A DNA stretch of 64,000 bases from Diogma glabrata. Its lineage: Eukaryota; Arthropoda; Insecta; Diptera; Cylindrotomidae. Shown here piece after piece: positions 11,690 through 22,937 of the stretch. A program made the translations under genes and the position numbers. The first letter of the stretch is position 1; each line of letters starts with the position of its first letter. The notes beneath the pieces are model-generated. The model saw only the letters and a list, made by a program, of their open reading frames with translations. It made no database searches and had not been told where the DNA came from. The stretch lies in NCBI GenBank assembly GCA_963693315.1, contig OY856186.1, positions 304,054,586-304,118,585 of the forward strand. Reading direction: 5' to 3'.

Positions 11690-12645
11690 ATCTGGATGGT
11701 CGGGATTGGTATGTGAGATCAAAAACTAGATTATTGCATTATAAGTTTGTCAAAAAAAATTTGTCAAGTGTGTCAAAAGAAAGATTTTTATTTATTTTTT
11801 TACCCAATTTTTTGAACAAAAATAAAATTAATTATTGAATGAAATGAATTTTTATTATTATTATTGAGAATTATGGCATTATAAGTTTGTCAAAAAAATG
11901 TTGTCAAGTGTGTCAAAAGAAAGATTTTTATTTACTTTTTTACCGAATGTTTCGGAAAAAAATTAAATTAATTATTTGTTTGAAATGAAATTTTATTATT
12001 TTTATTGAGAATTATGGCATTATAAGTTTGTCAAAAAAATAATGTCAAGTGTGTCAAAAACGATTTCATTTATTTTTTAGCCAATTTTTTGGAAAAAAAA
12101 ATGTAGCTGTTTTTATGACGTAAATGTAATTGAAAATGAAATTGGACATGGAAATTTTTGAATTTGTTATAGTTTTTGAAATATTTTTGGAATTTCGAAA
12201 AAAGTTTGTATTTTTGATTTTGTAATAATTTTTGCAATATTTTTAGAATTTTGGAAAAAGCATTAATTTTTGATTTTGTAAGAATTTTTTTAGAATTTTG
12301 AAAAATTTTAAATTTTTGATTTTATTATTATTTTTGGAATTTTGAAAAAAGTTTCAATTTTTGATTTTGTAATGATTTTTGCAATATTTTTACAATTTTG
12401 GAAAAGTTTGAATTTTTGGAATATTATTGGAATTTAGAAAAGTTTAAATATTCGATTTTATTCTAATTTTGAAAAAAGTTTGATTTTATTTAATTTATAC
12501 AATATTTTTGGAATTTTGAAAGAAATATGAATTTGTGATTTTGTAATATTTTCTCGAAACGCTAAATGGAGAGGGTTTTGAGTAGTTTGCTGAGTGTATC
12601 ATATTTTCACTAAATTATGTTAATTTATGTTCTGTTATAGTTTTC
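11690..12645. repeat. second copy of the satellite-like block, without TIRs
   Basis: This repeats the inner arrays of the 673-1919 element in the same order. Three units start ATAAGTTTGTCAAAAAAA (near 11741, 11880 and 12023), followed by the 60-bp TTTTGATTTTGTAATAATTT array (12170-12560). The shared right edge reads CTCGAAACGCTAAATGGAGA and TGAGTAGTTTGCTGA. The 78-bp TIRs of the first copy are missing on both sides and the similarity starts slightly upstream (TGGATGGTCGGGATTGGTAT). It is either a truncated copy or a solo array. Confidence 0.75.
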
Positions 12646-13026
12646 CGGCATCGTATTGATGTTTCGTGTTAGTTTTGTAATAAATTTCTAAACAGAGATA
12701 AAAAAATACTTTTACTTTAACAAAGAGTTATGTTTGATATACGCCGCTGCCCAAAACTAAAAACCATGTCCTCATAAACGTTTTTTGCCGAAAGCTATAT
12801 CAAAATCCTTAACCCAGACCAAAGTCTTGATATCTCAGAGCTGTGAGATTTCAGCCACTCCATATTTTTAATCTTAGTTTTAGATTGCACTTGCCGCCGT
12901 GCTTAATTTTAAACATGTATAATCCTTGCATGAACTTTATGTTCAGTTGTGATTTATTAATAAATTTAAAAAAAAAAAAAAGGGTATTCATAGAAATCGA
13001 AATTAAACAAAATTGTGGAATATTAT
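12646..13026. other. spacer without recognised gene
   Basis: Nothing could be recognised. An A-rich run at about 12965-12980 precedes the foldback element. Confidence 0.5.
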
Positions 13027-13591
13027 AGACTAAGAGCCCGCGACGGCCAGACCTTCGTTATTTTATAAAAGCTGAAAGTTTCTCTGTGCGTACCCCCTAC
13101 TGAGGTAGGGACGATTAGCGAAATATGAATTTTGGATCATAGTGGCTTTAGCAGGGAGCAGGTAACAAAAGGGCCTTCAAAGTTTCATGAAAGTATAAAA
13201 GGTAATTTTTTTATATATTCTTCGGGGTAGTATTAGAAGTCACGTCACCCATTGCCAGACACTTACTATCGTGGTAGCCCCCTGCCAGACACCCTTAAAC
13301 ATTATCAATTTGTTAAAGTTTAAGGGTGTCTGGCAGGGGGTTACCACGATAGTAAGTGTCTGGCAATGGGTGACGTGACTTCTAATACTATCGCGAAGAA
13401 TATATAAAAAAATTAGCTTTTATACTTTCACGAAACTTGGGAGGCCCCTTTGTTACCTGCACCCTGCCAAAGCCACCATGATCCAAACTTCATATGTCGC
13501 TAATCGTTCCTACCTGAGTAGCGGGTATGCGCAGAAAAACTTTCAGCTTTTATAAAATAATGAAGGTCTGGGCGTCGCGGGCTCTCGGTCT
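13027..13591. mobile_element. 565-bp foldback element
   Basis: Two arms of about 270 bp are nearly perfect inverted copies around a short AT loop (about 13298-13315). The ends read AGACTAAGAGCCCGCGACGG and its complement GTCGCGGGCTCTCGGTCT. The flanks are ATTAT on both sides, a possible 5-bp duplication. Each arm holds the recurring tags TCGTTATTTTATAAAAGCTG and TGCCAGACACTTACTATCGT. The same arms occur separated by 3 kb at 34894-38213. No coding frame is present; a transposase would have to act in trans. Confidence 0.85.
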
Positions 13592-13874
13592 ATTATGATA
13601 TATTACAAACAATTGATATTAATTTATATAATGATGACAAATGATCATTTTAATTTTTCACTTTTCTATAATTTGGTCATCAATTTTTTTCTAAATTAAT
13701 TGTAAACTAATTATTATTCGAGTGCAAATTAGATTGTCAAATCTCATTTAAAGTCAGTGAAAGTGACAGAGCATAATATAACAGGAAGCTGAAATTATAC
13801 ATCCCTGACAGTTAAATAATTTTTTTTATTTCATACTGATATCTAAAACAACATTTTTCGGATTATTTATGTTA

Positions 13875-14024
13875 CAAAAAGTTGAACTTTAATGTCCTAG
13901 GACTTTATAAAATTTTATAAAGTCCTAGGACGTTAAAGTTCAACTTTTTGTACCATAAACGTTGAACTTTAACGTCCTAGGACTTTATAAAATTTTATAA
14001 AGTCCTAGGACGTTAAAGTTCAAC
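13875..14024. repeat. two tandem 70-bp perfect palindromes
   Basis: 13875-13950 and 13961-14024 are two almost identical palindromes. In each, GTTGAACTTTAA(C/T)GTCCTAG runs to a central TATAAAATTTTATA and back through its complement. Both are perfect or nearly so over about 70 bp with no loop to speak of, and are separated by 10 bp. A tandem pair of long palindromes is unusual and prone to deletion. Confidence 0.85.
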
Positions 14025-15619
14025 TTTTTGAGCAAAATTTAACTCATTTCTTTTTATTTTAATAAATTTCCAGTATGAAATAAAATTTTGTATTTACCTC
14101 AAACGAAAAGTGGTTTTAAAGGTATACTCACTAGTAATTTCGTAAACAACTAGCTCGTACTTTACAGTTTCACTTTTCATTCTAGATAAATAAATAACTA
14201 TAATTTGAACGTAACAATTGTCCAGTGCCGGATCAAGCTATTTCAGCGCCGGGTGCAGATTAGGTAAATGGCGCCCTCAAATTAATTTATATTGTAAGAT
14301 AATATATTCAAAAATCAATACACTACATACTTGTTTTAATACGAAGTGTAATGTTAGTTAAGTAAAGTAAAGTGTTAATACGAATAGAAATTAGAATATG
14401 TTTCACTGTCACACCAACACATAGAGAGCTTTTAAGATCTAGACCCCACAACAACATGCGTTCAAGTATTAAATAATTGGATCAGGATCGGATCAGGATT
14501 GGCAATCAGGATAATTGGATCTTTTTATAATTGGATCAACAATTTCTTTTATGGTTTTTCAAATGTTGGACATTGAAACAATAAATCTTATTATATAATA
14601 AAATACGATATATGCCAAAATTTCATGATAATATGTGGAAAATATAAACAAAATAAAAAAATTTTTTTTTTTAAATTTGAAAAATATAATTAAAACTAGG
14701 TTACTAATAATCTAGCTGATGCAATACTCCTCATTCCTGTGACGTGCTCCCGTGGTCAATGCTTAAAGTTCACAAATAGAGCTAGGTATATATAGAGGCA
14801 TATCTTCGAGCAAACAATCGCATAGTAAATAAAAATTTATTTTAATAAATAAAAAATGTTATACAAATTTATTTCAAATATTGTAACGATTATGGCGTGC
14901 GATGTAAAAAAATCTATTGATAGTTTTCTTACTGGAAAATGGTTCTGCTAACGCAATACAAACTGAATAACACCAAAATAAGTTTCTGAAGATAAAAACA
15001 GAATTAAATAATTTTATCTAATACGAAAATAAAATAAAAACTACACAGTCTATGATAGAGTAGCTAAATAAACAAATTAAAAATTATAGATTTCACACCT
15101 AGGTGCGATGTTTCGAAGATTGTGTTATGTTTTTTGCTATTTAATTTTTGACTAGCATAAAAAAGGTTGCGTTGGCGATAGATTAGTTCAAAATAAACGA
15201 TACAGTTAGTTGAACATTAACGGTAACAGAAGTTATTGATAATATAGCAGTGATACGGTATAATTAAATGAGACAGTCATAAATAATTTACACAATGTGA
15301 AAAAAATAATAGTAAACTGATTAAGAAAGAGGAATAAGATAAATGGACGAATAATATTTATAACGTAAAGAAAATCCATTGTTTAAGTTTATTAAATCTA
15401 GAAGTCGAACCGAATATAAGCAATGGCCGAGTTGCTCTACGTTACAATATAATAAAAAAGATTATTAAAAAAAATTATGAATAAATGTGAAAATAAAAAT
15501 AACATTCATTTGCAAGAAAGAATAATTATAATATGAAAATCAAAAATACTATAACATTCATATATACAAACAAAATTGTTTTAAATAAAGCTCACTAGTC
15601 ACTTCACTTTTATGGCTTT

Positions 15620-15985
15620 ATTTTCAGAAAACTCTTTTATTGCCGGTTCGAATTTTCATAAATAAGAAATTTCAGATTCAATTGATATAACCTCTCCCGG
15701 CACATGCTCCATCACCTGGTGTAATTTAGAAAAGCTCCTTGCAGCGGGAGCTATTGTTAATGACAGTATATTGGCTTTAAATAAATTCGGAAAATATCTT
15801 GCATGTTTTGCAAATATAGAAGGTGTAAAATTTTCTATAAAAGTTTCAAATATTTTAAAATCTAATCCCTATCTTAGTTTTTTAATTAAAATATGTTATA
15901 TAAAAAGCCATATCTATCATTGTGCACTGGTCATCCGCAAGAATAAATCGTTCTAATGAATTAAAAGCAATATCAATAGAAGATA
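15620..15985 (-). pseudogene. hAT transposase C-terminal remnant (ZMYM1-like type)
   Basis: Minus-strand translation gives, in order, DRYGFLYNIF, a stretch with stops, ILSLTIAPAARSFSKLHQV, and VISIESEISYL then EPAIKEFSENKA. These correspond to the FGFLF, the VTVASAERSFSKLK dimerisation motif and the LAILSIE...EEF...KA tail of hAT transposases of the ZMYM1-like kind. Several stops and frameshifts are present. The gene would read inward from the right TIR; its upstream part appears to be displaced by the LINE tail insertion. Confidence 0.65.
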
Positions 15986-16333
15986 TAACTTTGAGATCAG
16001 AAACCTCCTTGAGGGTCTTGATATAATAGGTTGTATCCGTTCTAATATGATTGCTTGGTTTGGGCAGGTTCTACGAGCCGATTCACAGTCTGGAATGATT
16101 AGAAAAATGTACGTTAGTACCCCAGGGAGTGGGCAACCGCGAGGTAGACCACGACTACAATGGGAGACTGATGTAATAAACGACCTTAAAAAATCGGCTG
16201 CCATGGTACTTATGTCGCTATTGCAAATGACCGTGGTGAATATTCAAAGCTGATTAGCCTGGCAACGCTCCTACATGGAGCATGAACGCCTTTTTTAAAA
16301 AAAAATCAATAAAAAAGAAAAAGAAAAAGAAAT
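15985..16333 (+). pseudogene. 5'-truncated LINE: C-terminal RT tail with A-rich end
   Basis: The frame reads MIAWFGQVLRADSQS, then PGSGQPRGRPRLQWETDVI and NDLKKSAA. This matches the conserved tail (RWLGHVLRM...RGRPRxRWxDDVxxDL) at the extreme C-terminus of several non-LTR RT proteins. An interrupted continuation (NDRGEYSKLISLATLL) and an A-rich, AAAAAGAAAA-type tail follow at 16300-16333, the form expected for a target-primed 5'-truncated copy. It is nested in the hAT element. Confidence 0.75.
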
Positions 16334-17523
16334 TTTGTGAAGGATCCTGGATCTTATATTATATTATCTTGTGTTTCATTTTCAACACTCCTTCCTTTAC
16401 GATGAATTCGTATTTGATTTGGATGCGGAATATTTGAATCGCTCTCTATGAAACCCGTCAGCTTTTACATACATTCAATAAAATACATTCAATTACATTC
16501 AAGTTCAGACTTTGTATCATTTTAGAAACAACATCAATTTTGGAGAGAAGATCGTTTCACAAAATTAAACTGCAAAGGTATTTAAAGCAGCATTATCTTC
16601 GCTAAACATTTTGCTCCAAATTAGTTTTGCGTGTCTGGTCTAAAGGAATTTCAATTAAAGTGTTTTAAAATTCTACGGTTTAAAACCTAAGAGGTCTATT
16701 CAGTTTTCCCAACAAGTTTCATTACTGACCTTAAACTAAGCTTTTCATTTGCAAAAGGTCAAAACGACACGAAAAACGAATTTCGAAAAAATATGCGTAT
16801 ATGTAGTTGAAAAAAATTAAATAAAGTTGAAAAAAATTAAAAGTTTCTCCAGAAGATGACGCCGCATAATTTATAACAATAATTTATAGAAAAAGGAAAA
16901 CTTCAGAAAAAGGAAAACTGCATATAAAATTGAGAGTACTTTTGGATGAATAGAGTTCATTCGACAGCTCCCGTATCACCTTGGCTGGTAATGTCTCACT
17001 GCTATTGCCAGTGGTATCTAATATTTCACGTTGAATCGTATGTCAATAGCAGCGACAAGAGTACACGGGGCTGTCACGCCCGTAGATCAAAAATTAAAAC
17101 AAATACACATAATTAAATTTTTGTTTTTTATATAGAAAAGTAAATTTTAAAAACTAATCGAATTTAACACAAAACTCAATTTCGGCGCCTTTTGTGTTGG
17201 CGCCGGGTGCGGTCGCTCCATTGCACCCATGGCGGATCCGGCCCTGCAATTGTCTTATTGCATTCGAATTTAGAGTCTGGAGTATGTACTCTTACATATA
17301 AAAAATTGTATCACTGTTTCTTAATGTTGATACTGGTGACATATATGTTATCTGTTGCATTTTTTTTGTACAAATCTATCCAACTCTAATCTGAAGGCTA
17401 AATGTTTTTAATATTATTATCATTTTCTTAGTCAAATGAAAAACATTTTGGATTCAATCCGAAACTAAGACTCAAACTAGTCAGGCCTAATTAGTAGCTT
17501 TAAAATTTAGTTGAATAAAAAAA

Positions 17524-20394
17524 ATGTTACTCAATTTTTTAATTAGCTTATTAATAGTGTTTTTGTGTTTAACGTTACGTGAATTTTGGATGTATACCAA
17601 ACTAGAATTTAAGATATTTAAAAAATTTCCATCTGATAAAGTATATCTTTTTATTGGAAATTTAAAGGATATTTTATGGTTGAATGCAGGTATAGCATAA
17701 GTTTTGTTTTTGATGTTGGTGTTTTGAATGCTAGTGTTGCTAGTTTACTCGTAAAATTGGTGTAGCTTACTTCAAATATAAAGCAACATTAGCAAAGTGT
17801 ATGATCGTTTAGATATATGATGGGAAATCGACCCGACTATTACTGATTTTCCTTAAACTTGGGTAATCGATGTTATAATAAAAAAATTACGTGTTTTTTA
17901 TTTGCATTATTTTTGGATAGTTGGGACACAGCGTGGTTCGAAATTTGTTCAGAAATTTAAAAACACTGAAAGTTTAAAGTTCAACTGTGCCCGAACGGGT
18001 CAATCCATTTGAACAATTTTTGTTTAAAAGATACTAAGTAAGGCTTAATATTACACTGATATTTGAATTTTTTGTTTACAAATTTTTTTAATTTTAATTG
18101 TTCAAAATATGGCAATTTTCTATTTTTCATTTTATTTTTTTTTATATTTTAAAGATGCATTGTTTACCCAAAACATACTAAAATTACAGACAATTATTAT
18201 TAGTTTGAGTTTTTCTGTATTTTGTGCCATTTAATAAAAACCAGTCTACTGATTCTATTTCACTTTTTCAAAACGAGTAATCGGAAATGGTCGTATTCAC
18301 TTCATTGGCATCTTGTTTCGAGTTTTCATTATTTACCTTATGATATTTGATTTTATGATGACGAAAAATAGCTTTTGTGCCAGATGATCTTTAGTTAAAT
18401 CAATCAAATCTTCAAACTGATTCCCGGGTAGGAACTGCCAATGTTAAACAATGGGCCAACCTCGGGCCAGTATTGGCGAGCCAAGCCTTGGCTAGTTAAC
18501 TCCGGCTTTAGTCTGGGCCAGTTGTAAATGCCTAAACTGAACCAAGATTCAGTTTATTACATTACACGTTATTTGCCAGCTGGTTATGCATTGTTATAGT
18601 GAATGTAAGTTTCATGAAATTTATATTTTTGAAATATGTCATGAAATATTTAATTAATATTTCATGAAATATTTCAAAAAAGTTTTGTATGGGTGTTTTG
18701 TTATGCCAGATTTTGTCTGATTTGCACGACTTAGCCCAAGTCTGGTTTGCCAGACTAGGCCCAAGTCTGATTTGCCAGACTTGGCCCAAGTCTGGTTTGC
18801 CAGTCTTAGCCCCAGGACATCATTCCAAGCTTGAGCCAAGCTTGGGCCGTTTGAAAATGCTAAGTCTGGCCCAAACCCCAAGAGTTATGGCGCGGGCTTG
18901 GCCCAGGCTTGGCCCATTAGCTAATTCTTACCCGGGTTATTTATATTATTTTCAGAAAATCTATTTGTGTATAGTCGAAAATCTGCATTCAAATACAAAG
19001 AGACCTATGCCAATTGGATATCGGGTATATTATCACTAAACATTATTCGTGCAAAAGACGTTGAAGTGATTTTGTCAAGCTCAAAATGTACAAACAAAAG
19101 TTTTATTTACAATTTTCTCCATTCGTTTATGGGAACAGGATTACTTACTAGTGCAGGTATACAGAAGTGTTTCTAACACATGTAAATCTAAATAACTTTT
19201 TATTATTTCCAAGGAAAAAAATGGCATCAACGACGAAAAATTTTAACCCCAGCTTTTCATTTCTTTATTCTCCAGCATCAGTTTCACAAAATTTTTCAAG
19301 AAGAAACAAATAGTTTTGTTGAAAATATTAAAAATAAAAAAGACAAAAAAGTGTTTCTGCAATCCGAATTATCACGATTTACTCTTAACACTATCTGCGG
19401 TATTATGTTTATCTGATTTTTTTTATAATTTAAATAAAAATTGATTTAATTTTTAAATAAAACAGAAACTGCTATGGGAGTGAAATTAAGTACAATCGGT
19501 GAACCGGATAACTATCGAAAAAACATTCACGAGCTTGGAATCATTCTCATAAATCGTTTAATTAAACCATGGTTACAGACCGAGTTTGGATGCTGGGTTT
19601 TTGGAGTTCAATCGAAAATGAATAAGCTTTTGGTACCAATTCATAATTTTACAACATCAGTTTTCAAAGAACTATTTAGCAATAATACAATTTCAGTTGA
19701 TTTTACCGACGATGAAAATATGTAAGTAAATATGCTATGGATTTTTTGCCTAGGTTAAAATCTTTTTTTTGGCAGTTATATCACAAGAAAATCTCGATAT
19801 GCTATGTTGGATACGCTATTGGCAGCTGAAGCTAATGGAGAACCAATTGATGATGCAGGAATTCGTGAAGAAGTGGACACGTTCATGTTTGAAGGACATG
19901 ATACCACATCCTCTGGATTGACATTTATTCTATTTTGTATAGCAGAAAATCAGGATGTTCAACAGAAACTATATCAAGAAATTAGAGAGTCTTTTATGAG
20001 AAACTCAACAAATGATCTTACAATGACTGAATTGAATAAACTTAACTATCTAGACCGTGTAATTAAGGAATCATTAAGATTATTCCCACCGGTTCCCTTT
20101 ATTTCAAGAGGTTTATCAGAAGAAATTCCATTTAAAAACGACATCGTTTTACCACCAGAAACCGTGGTCCACATTCATATTTATGACATTCATCATGATC
20201 CCGAATATTATCCACAGCCGGAGAAGTTTGATCCCGATCGATTTCTATCAGAAAATTGTGCAAATCGACATCCGTATGCGTATATTCCATTTAGTGCGGG
20301 TCCAAGAAATTGTATTGGGCAAAAATTTGCTCTACTAGAAATTAAAATCATTATCACAAATATTATATTTAATTTTCATTTTGGATTTTTTTGA
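17524..20394 (+). CDS. cytochrome P450, CYP4 family, C-terminus replaced by an insertion
   Basis: The exons are 17524-17689, 18956-19156, 19214-19399, 19466-19721 and 19776-20394. All joins keep frame with GT-AG introns and give 475 codons. CYP4 enzymes are microsomal heme monooxygenases, often omega-hydroxylases of fatty acids or xenobiotic oxidases. Visible features are an N-terminal membrane anchor (about 1-19), GTGLLTS and KWHQRRKILTPAFHF in the N-terminal half, the CYP4 I-helix signature EEVDTFMFEGHDTT (about 300-312), ExxR (ESLR, Glu368) and the heme loop FSAGPRNCIG with Cys449. After INFNFH-type helix L residues the frame runs into four foreign residues (FGFF) and TGA, created by the insertion at 20380-20849. 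The missing last 34 residues lie downstream at 20850. Without the C-terminal beta structure the enzyme is probably inactive. The first intron carries a GC-rich MITE. Confidence 0.9.
18424..18940. mobile_element. GC-rich MITE with minisatellite in P450 intron 1
   Basis: The ends are CCCGGGTAGGAA (18424) and its near complement TTCTTACCCGGG (ending about 18937). Inside, a minisatellite of about 28-bp units (18720-18840) repeats the theme TTGGCCCAAGTCTGGTTTGC, and related GGGCCA/TTGGCC words fill the rest. It produces spurious long frames on both strands. Its right end abuts the splice acceptor of exon 2 (18951-18955), so the insertion lies within 20 bp of the exon. Confidence 0.75.
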
Positions 20395-20849
20395 GATCAA
20401 TTAAACTCAAGTAAGTAAAGAAGTAATTGGAATATTTTCAATTCAAAGGTATGGTTTGAAGTTTCTCAGAAAAAAACTACAATTCACATTTTTGTGAAAC
20501 ACGTAAAAAATGTGAATTGTAGTTTTTTTCTGAGAAACTTCAAACCATACCTTTGAATTGAAAATATTCCAATTACTTCTTTACTTACTTGAGTTTAATT
20601 GATCTCAAAAAAATCCAAAATGAAATTTAAATTCCCTTAATGTAGTCTAATGTTAATACATGTAGAACTACAAATTGACCAAGTGTCAGCCATTGATTTC
20701 ACATTGATTGGAAACAATCAATAATGATTATACAATCGTGACTTAGGATGTTAATTAGAATAGAAATGTTCCCCATTCTATGAATTCACACAAAGTATTG
20801 TCTAGAAATTTAATGCAAAAAATCCCATATAATTATATTTAATTTTCAT
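20362..20849. mobile_element. foldback insertion in the last P450 exon, 18-bp TSD
   Basis: The coding stretch ATTATATTTAATTTTCAT occurs at 20362-20379 and again, identically, at 20832-20849. Between them lies 452 bp of foreign DNA. Its first part is a hairpin with arms of about 125 bp (20369-20493 and 20505-20629, loop GTGAAACACGT). The remainder (20640-20830) matches on the opposite strand 58060-58200 (shared words AACATCCTAAGTCAC and GTGAAATCAAT), so it is a dispersed repeat. The duplication length of 18 bp is closer to target-primed or SINE-like integration than to the 2-8 bp of common DNA transposons. Confidence 0.85.
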
Positions 20850-20954
20850 CTAGAACAAATAACAAAGAGAGAAGAGTTAATAATGTTTGCAGATTTAGTG
20901 CTTCGAACAAAAAATCCAATTTATGTTAAATTTAATTTAAGAGAAAATATATAA
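20850..20954 (+). pseudogene. displaced C-terminal coding segment of the P450
   Basis: Read in the frame set by the second TSD copy (...FNFH), this gives LEQITKREELIMFADLVLR, then TKNPIYVKFNLRENI and TAA. That is the CYP4 C-terminus (pattern D-L-V-L-R-x-K-N-P-I-Y-V-K-F). The 34 residues added to the 471 host residues before the insertion give 505, the usual CYP4 length. No splice site that could remove the insertion precedes the premature TGA, so this segment is probably no longer translated with the gene. Confidence 0.85.
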
Positions 20955-21604
20955 ATTTTAAAATTAATATTTCGTTAACTTTGGTATTGCTACTTCTCCT
21001 AAACTCATAAATAGTGAAAATCTGCTAAAACTATTTTACAACTACTGCCGGCTTTGCATACCTTTTGCCGCTTAGATCATCTAGTGTAACAAAAATGTTT
21101 ATTCAATTTCAAATAATTACGAAAACAAAAATATGTTTCTCAAATATGGAATAATAGTAGATTATACACCAAGGGAGAAACAAGCCGGAATGTTTTTCTT
21201 CCAAAGTGTGTTTGGAGCACTACGGCGAAGTCTAAGGGCTACAAATCACTGAGGGAGACGAAATGCTCTCTCCCGGGATGTATATAGATATACTATTTTT
21301 TGCACGACTGCAATATAATTATGATATTAACACTGGGTTTCAATTAGCTGTTATATTGTACGAAACTGCTAAATCTAAATTTAATATCTCAAAACTACCG
21401 AATTTTAGTGTTAGTTAATACAATCAAGTTGTCAGATATTGTTTAACGTATGAGTTTCTTCATAATTATTTAGAAACAAAATGTTAATTTAGTCAAATGA
21501 AATAATTACGACTAAATTGATTTAGCACGTTTAGTACAATTTAGCATCAATGAACGCATTCTAAAAACTAATTAGATTTAGTAAGAGAACGAAAATTATA
21601 TTAT
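20955..21604. other. P450 3' flank without recognised gene
   Basis: A+T-rich DNA, with possible polyadenylation context just after the P450 stop (TAAATTTTAAAATTAATATT). I see no further exons or repeats. Confidence 0.45.
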
Positions 21605-21725
21605 TTTAAATATTTTGCTTGCGGCGAATAAAAAACAGTATTTGAGGCACGGACGTAAACTATTTTAGACTTGCAAACTCCACATACGTCCAAAATCTTT
21701 AGCTTTACGTTTTTGCATTATTTTT
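21605..21725. repeat. interspersed repeat, copy 1 of an inverted pair
   Basis: TTGCTTGCGGCGAATAAAAA, then GCACGGACGTAAAC, then GTCCAAAATCTTTAGCTTTA match the minus strand of 24985-25145. Two oppositely oriented copies 3.3 kb apart enclose the tandem-unit element at 22938-24765. No coding frame is present. Confidence 0.65.
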
Positions 21726-22937
21726 AATATTCATCATAGTAGGCAGTTTTATACAAATTTGTAAGAATTTATCGTAAAAAACTTCTGTTTCCATGAAAAC
21801 CATCATTGTTGTCATGGTTTGTTATTTTTGCAAATGCAATCCGCTACCACAAATGAGGGAGCGGAATGGAACTTTATATACAATTCGCAAAAAGCTTTCT
21901 TAAATATGGAAATTAAACTAAAGACACTGCATTTATCATGGTTTAAGGGAGTCATTTATTATTTACTCCTTATTTTGTGCTGGTAAGGCTTAAAAGGAGG
22001 AAAAAATAGTCTACTGGTACTAAAATGTGTCAACTGATGTCCATTTATTTCTACCGGTGTATAAGAGTGGTTATTTATTTATTTAAAAGTTTGTTAGCCG
22101 CTTTGCACAGAAAGCTTTGTAATTATATATCACATTTTATATTAATTTGCTAATGATTTCAATAAATTCAACTAAATATCAATATTCTCTAAATATTAAC
22201 ATATATACAAATAATTAAACAAAATTGTTTTAACATAATGTCAATCTCTTGTTACTTAAATAAAACTTTGTGGTGCGTCTTATGGCAGTGGACTGTATTT
22301 AATTTGAATTTTAATGATATGACGTCGCACCTCCCTTGTGGTTCCAAAATCGACAAATTAATGTTGAAACGCTTTGAAGATAAGCTCAGCTTTAATAAAC
22401 CATGACGGCCGACGACTTGTACCAACTTGTAGATTTATGCTTTGATACTGTAATATTGATAATCTGTGAACCAATGATGATGTGATACACAGGCAATACA
22501 AATTTATGACATACGATACAATTCCTCGACTAATGATGATGAAAAGAAGTTTTATAAATGTAACTCCTTGAACGGTGATAAGTTGAAGTTTTTTCTATTT
22601 TGTTTTTGATAATTTCCTTTTTGATTTGGTTTTAGATAACCTAGTTTACAAAACAAAATTGTTTGTATAAAATGTTCGATTATTTGTTGTAGTGTCTATG
22701 CAAATGATTGATCTAAGATTTTTGTTTTAATCATTTGTGTATATATTTATAAGGTAATTCGTTGACCGTGTTTTTTTTAAATAATTTTAATTAATGACTT
22801 TTAAAAGAATGTAATATGTTTTTATTTCAACATTACGAAGTTTCACTTCTTCCGCGCGGAGGGACTCCACTTACAATTTTTTTTACAGAGGCTTTTAGAA
22901 AAGAGAGAATTTGAATATTTCCGATGAAAATCGATTT
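21726..22937. other. stretch without recognised gene
   Basis: No exon, RNA gene or repeat end could be supported in this A+T-rich stretch. Confidence 0.45.

Larger units (their letters stand above)
14215..17254 (-). mobile_element. 3.0-kb hAT transposon with 8-bp TSD CAATTGTC
   Basis: The element proper is 14223-17246. It begins CAGTGCCGGATC and ends GATCCGGCCCTG. Exact 8-bp copies of CAATTGTC lie at 14215-14222 and 17247-17254, the hallmark of hAT integration. A C-terminal transposase remnant is on the minus strand (15985-15620). A LINE tail has inserted at about 15985-16333. The interior shares modules with 6561-7189 and, over a short stretch, with 59712-59772. Stops throughout the transposase make it inactive. 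Confidence 0.9.

Noticed and set aside
18689..19039. A 116-codon open frame
   Set aside because: It is produced by the GGCCCAAGTCTGG minisatellite in intron 1 of the P450, with mirror frames on the other strand; only its last part overlaps true exon 2, in another frame.
20391..20850. The P450 insertion as a functional intron
   Set aside because: The TGA stop comes before any GT donor in the inserted DNA, although CAAGTAAGT further in looks like a donor.
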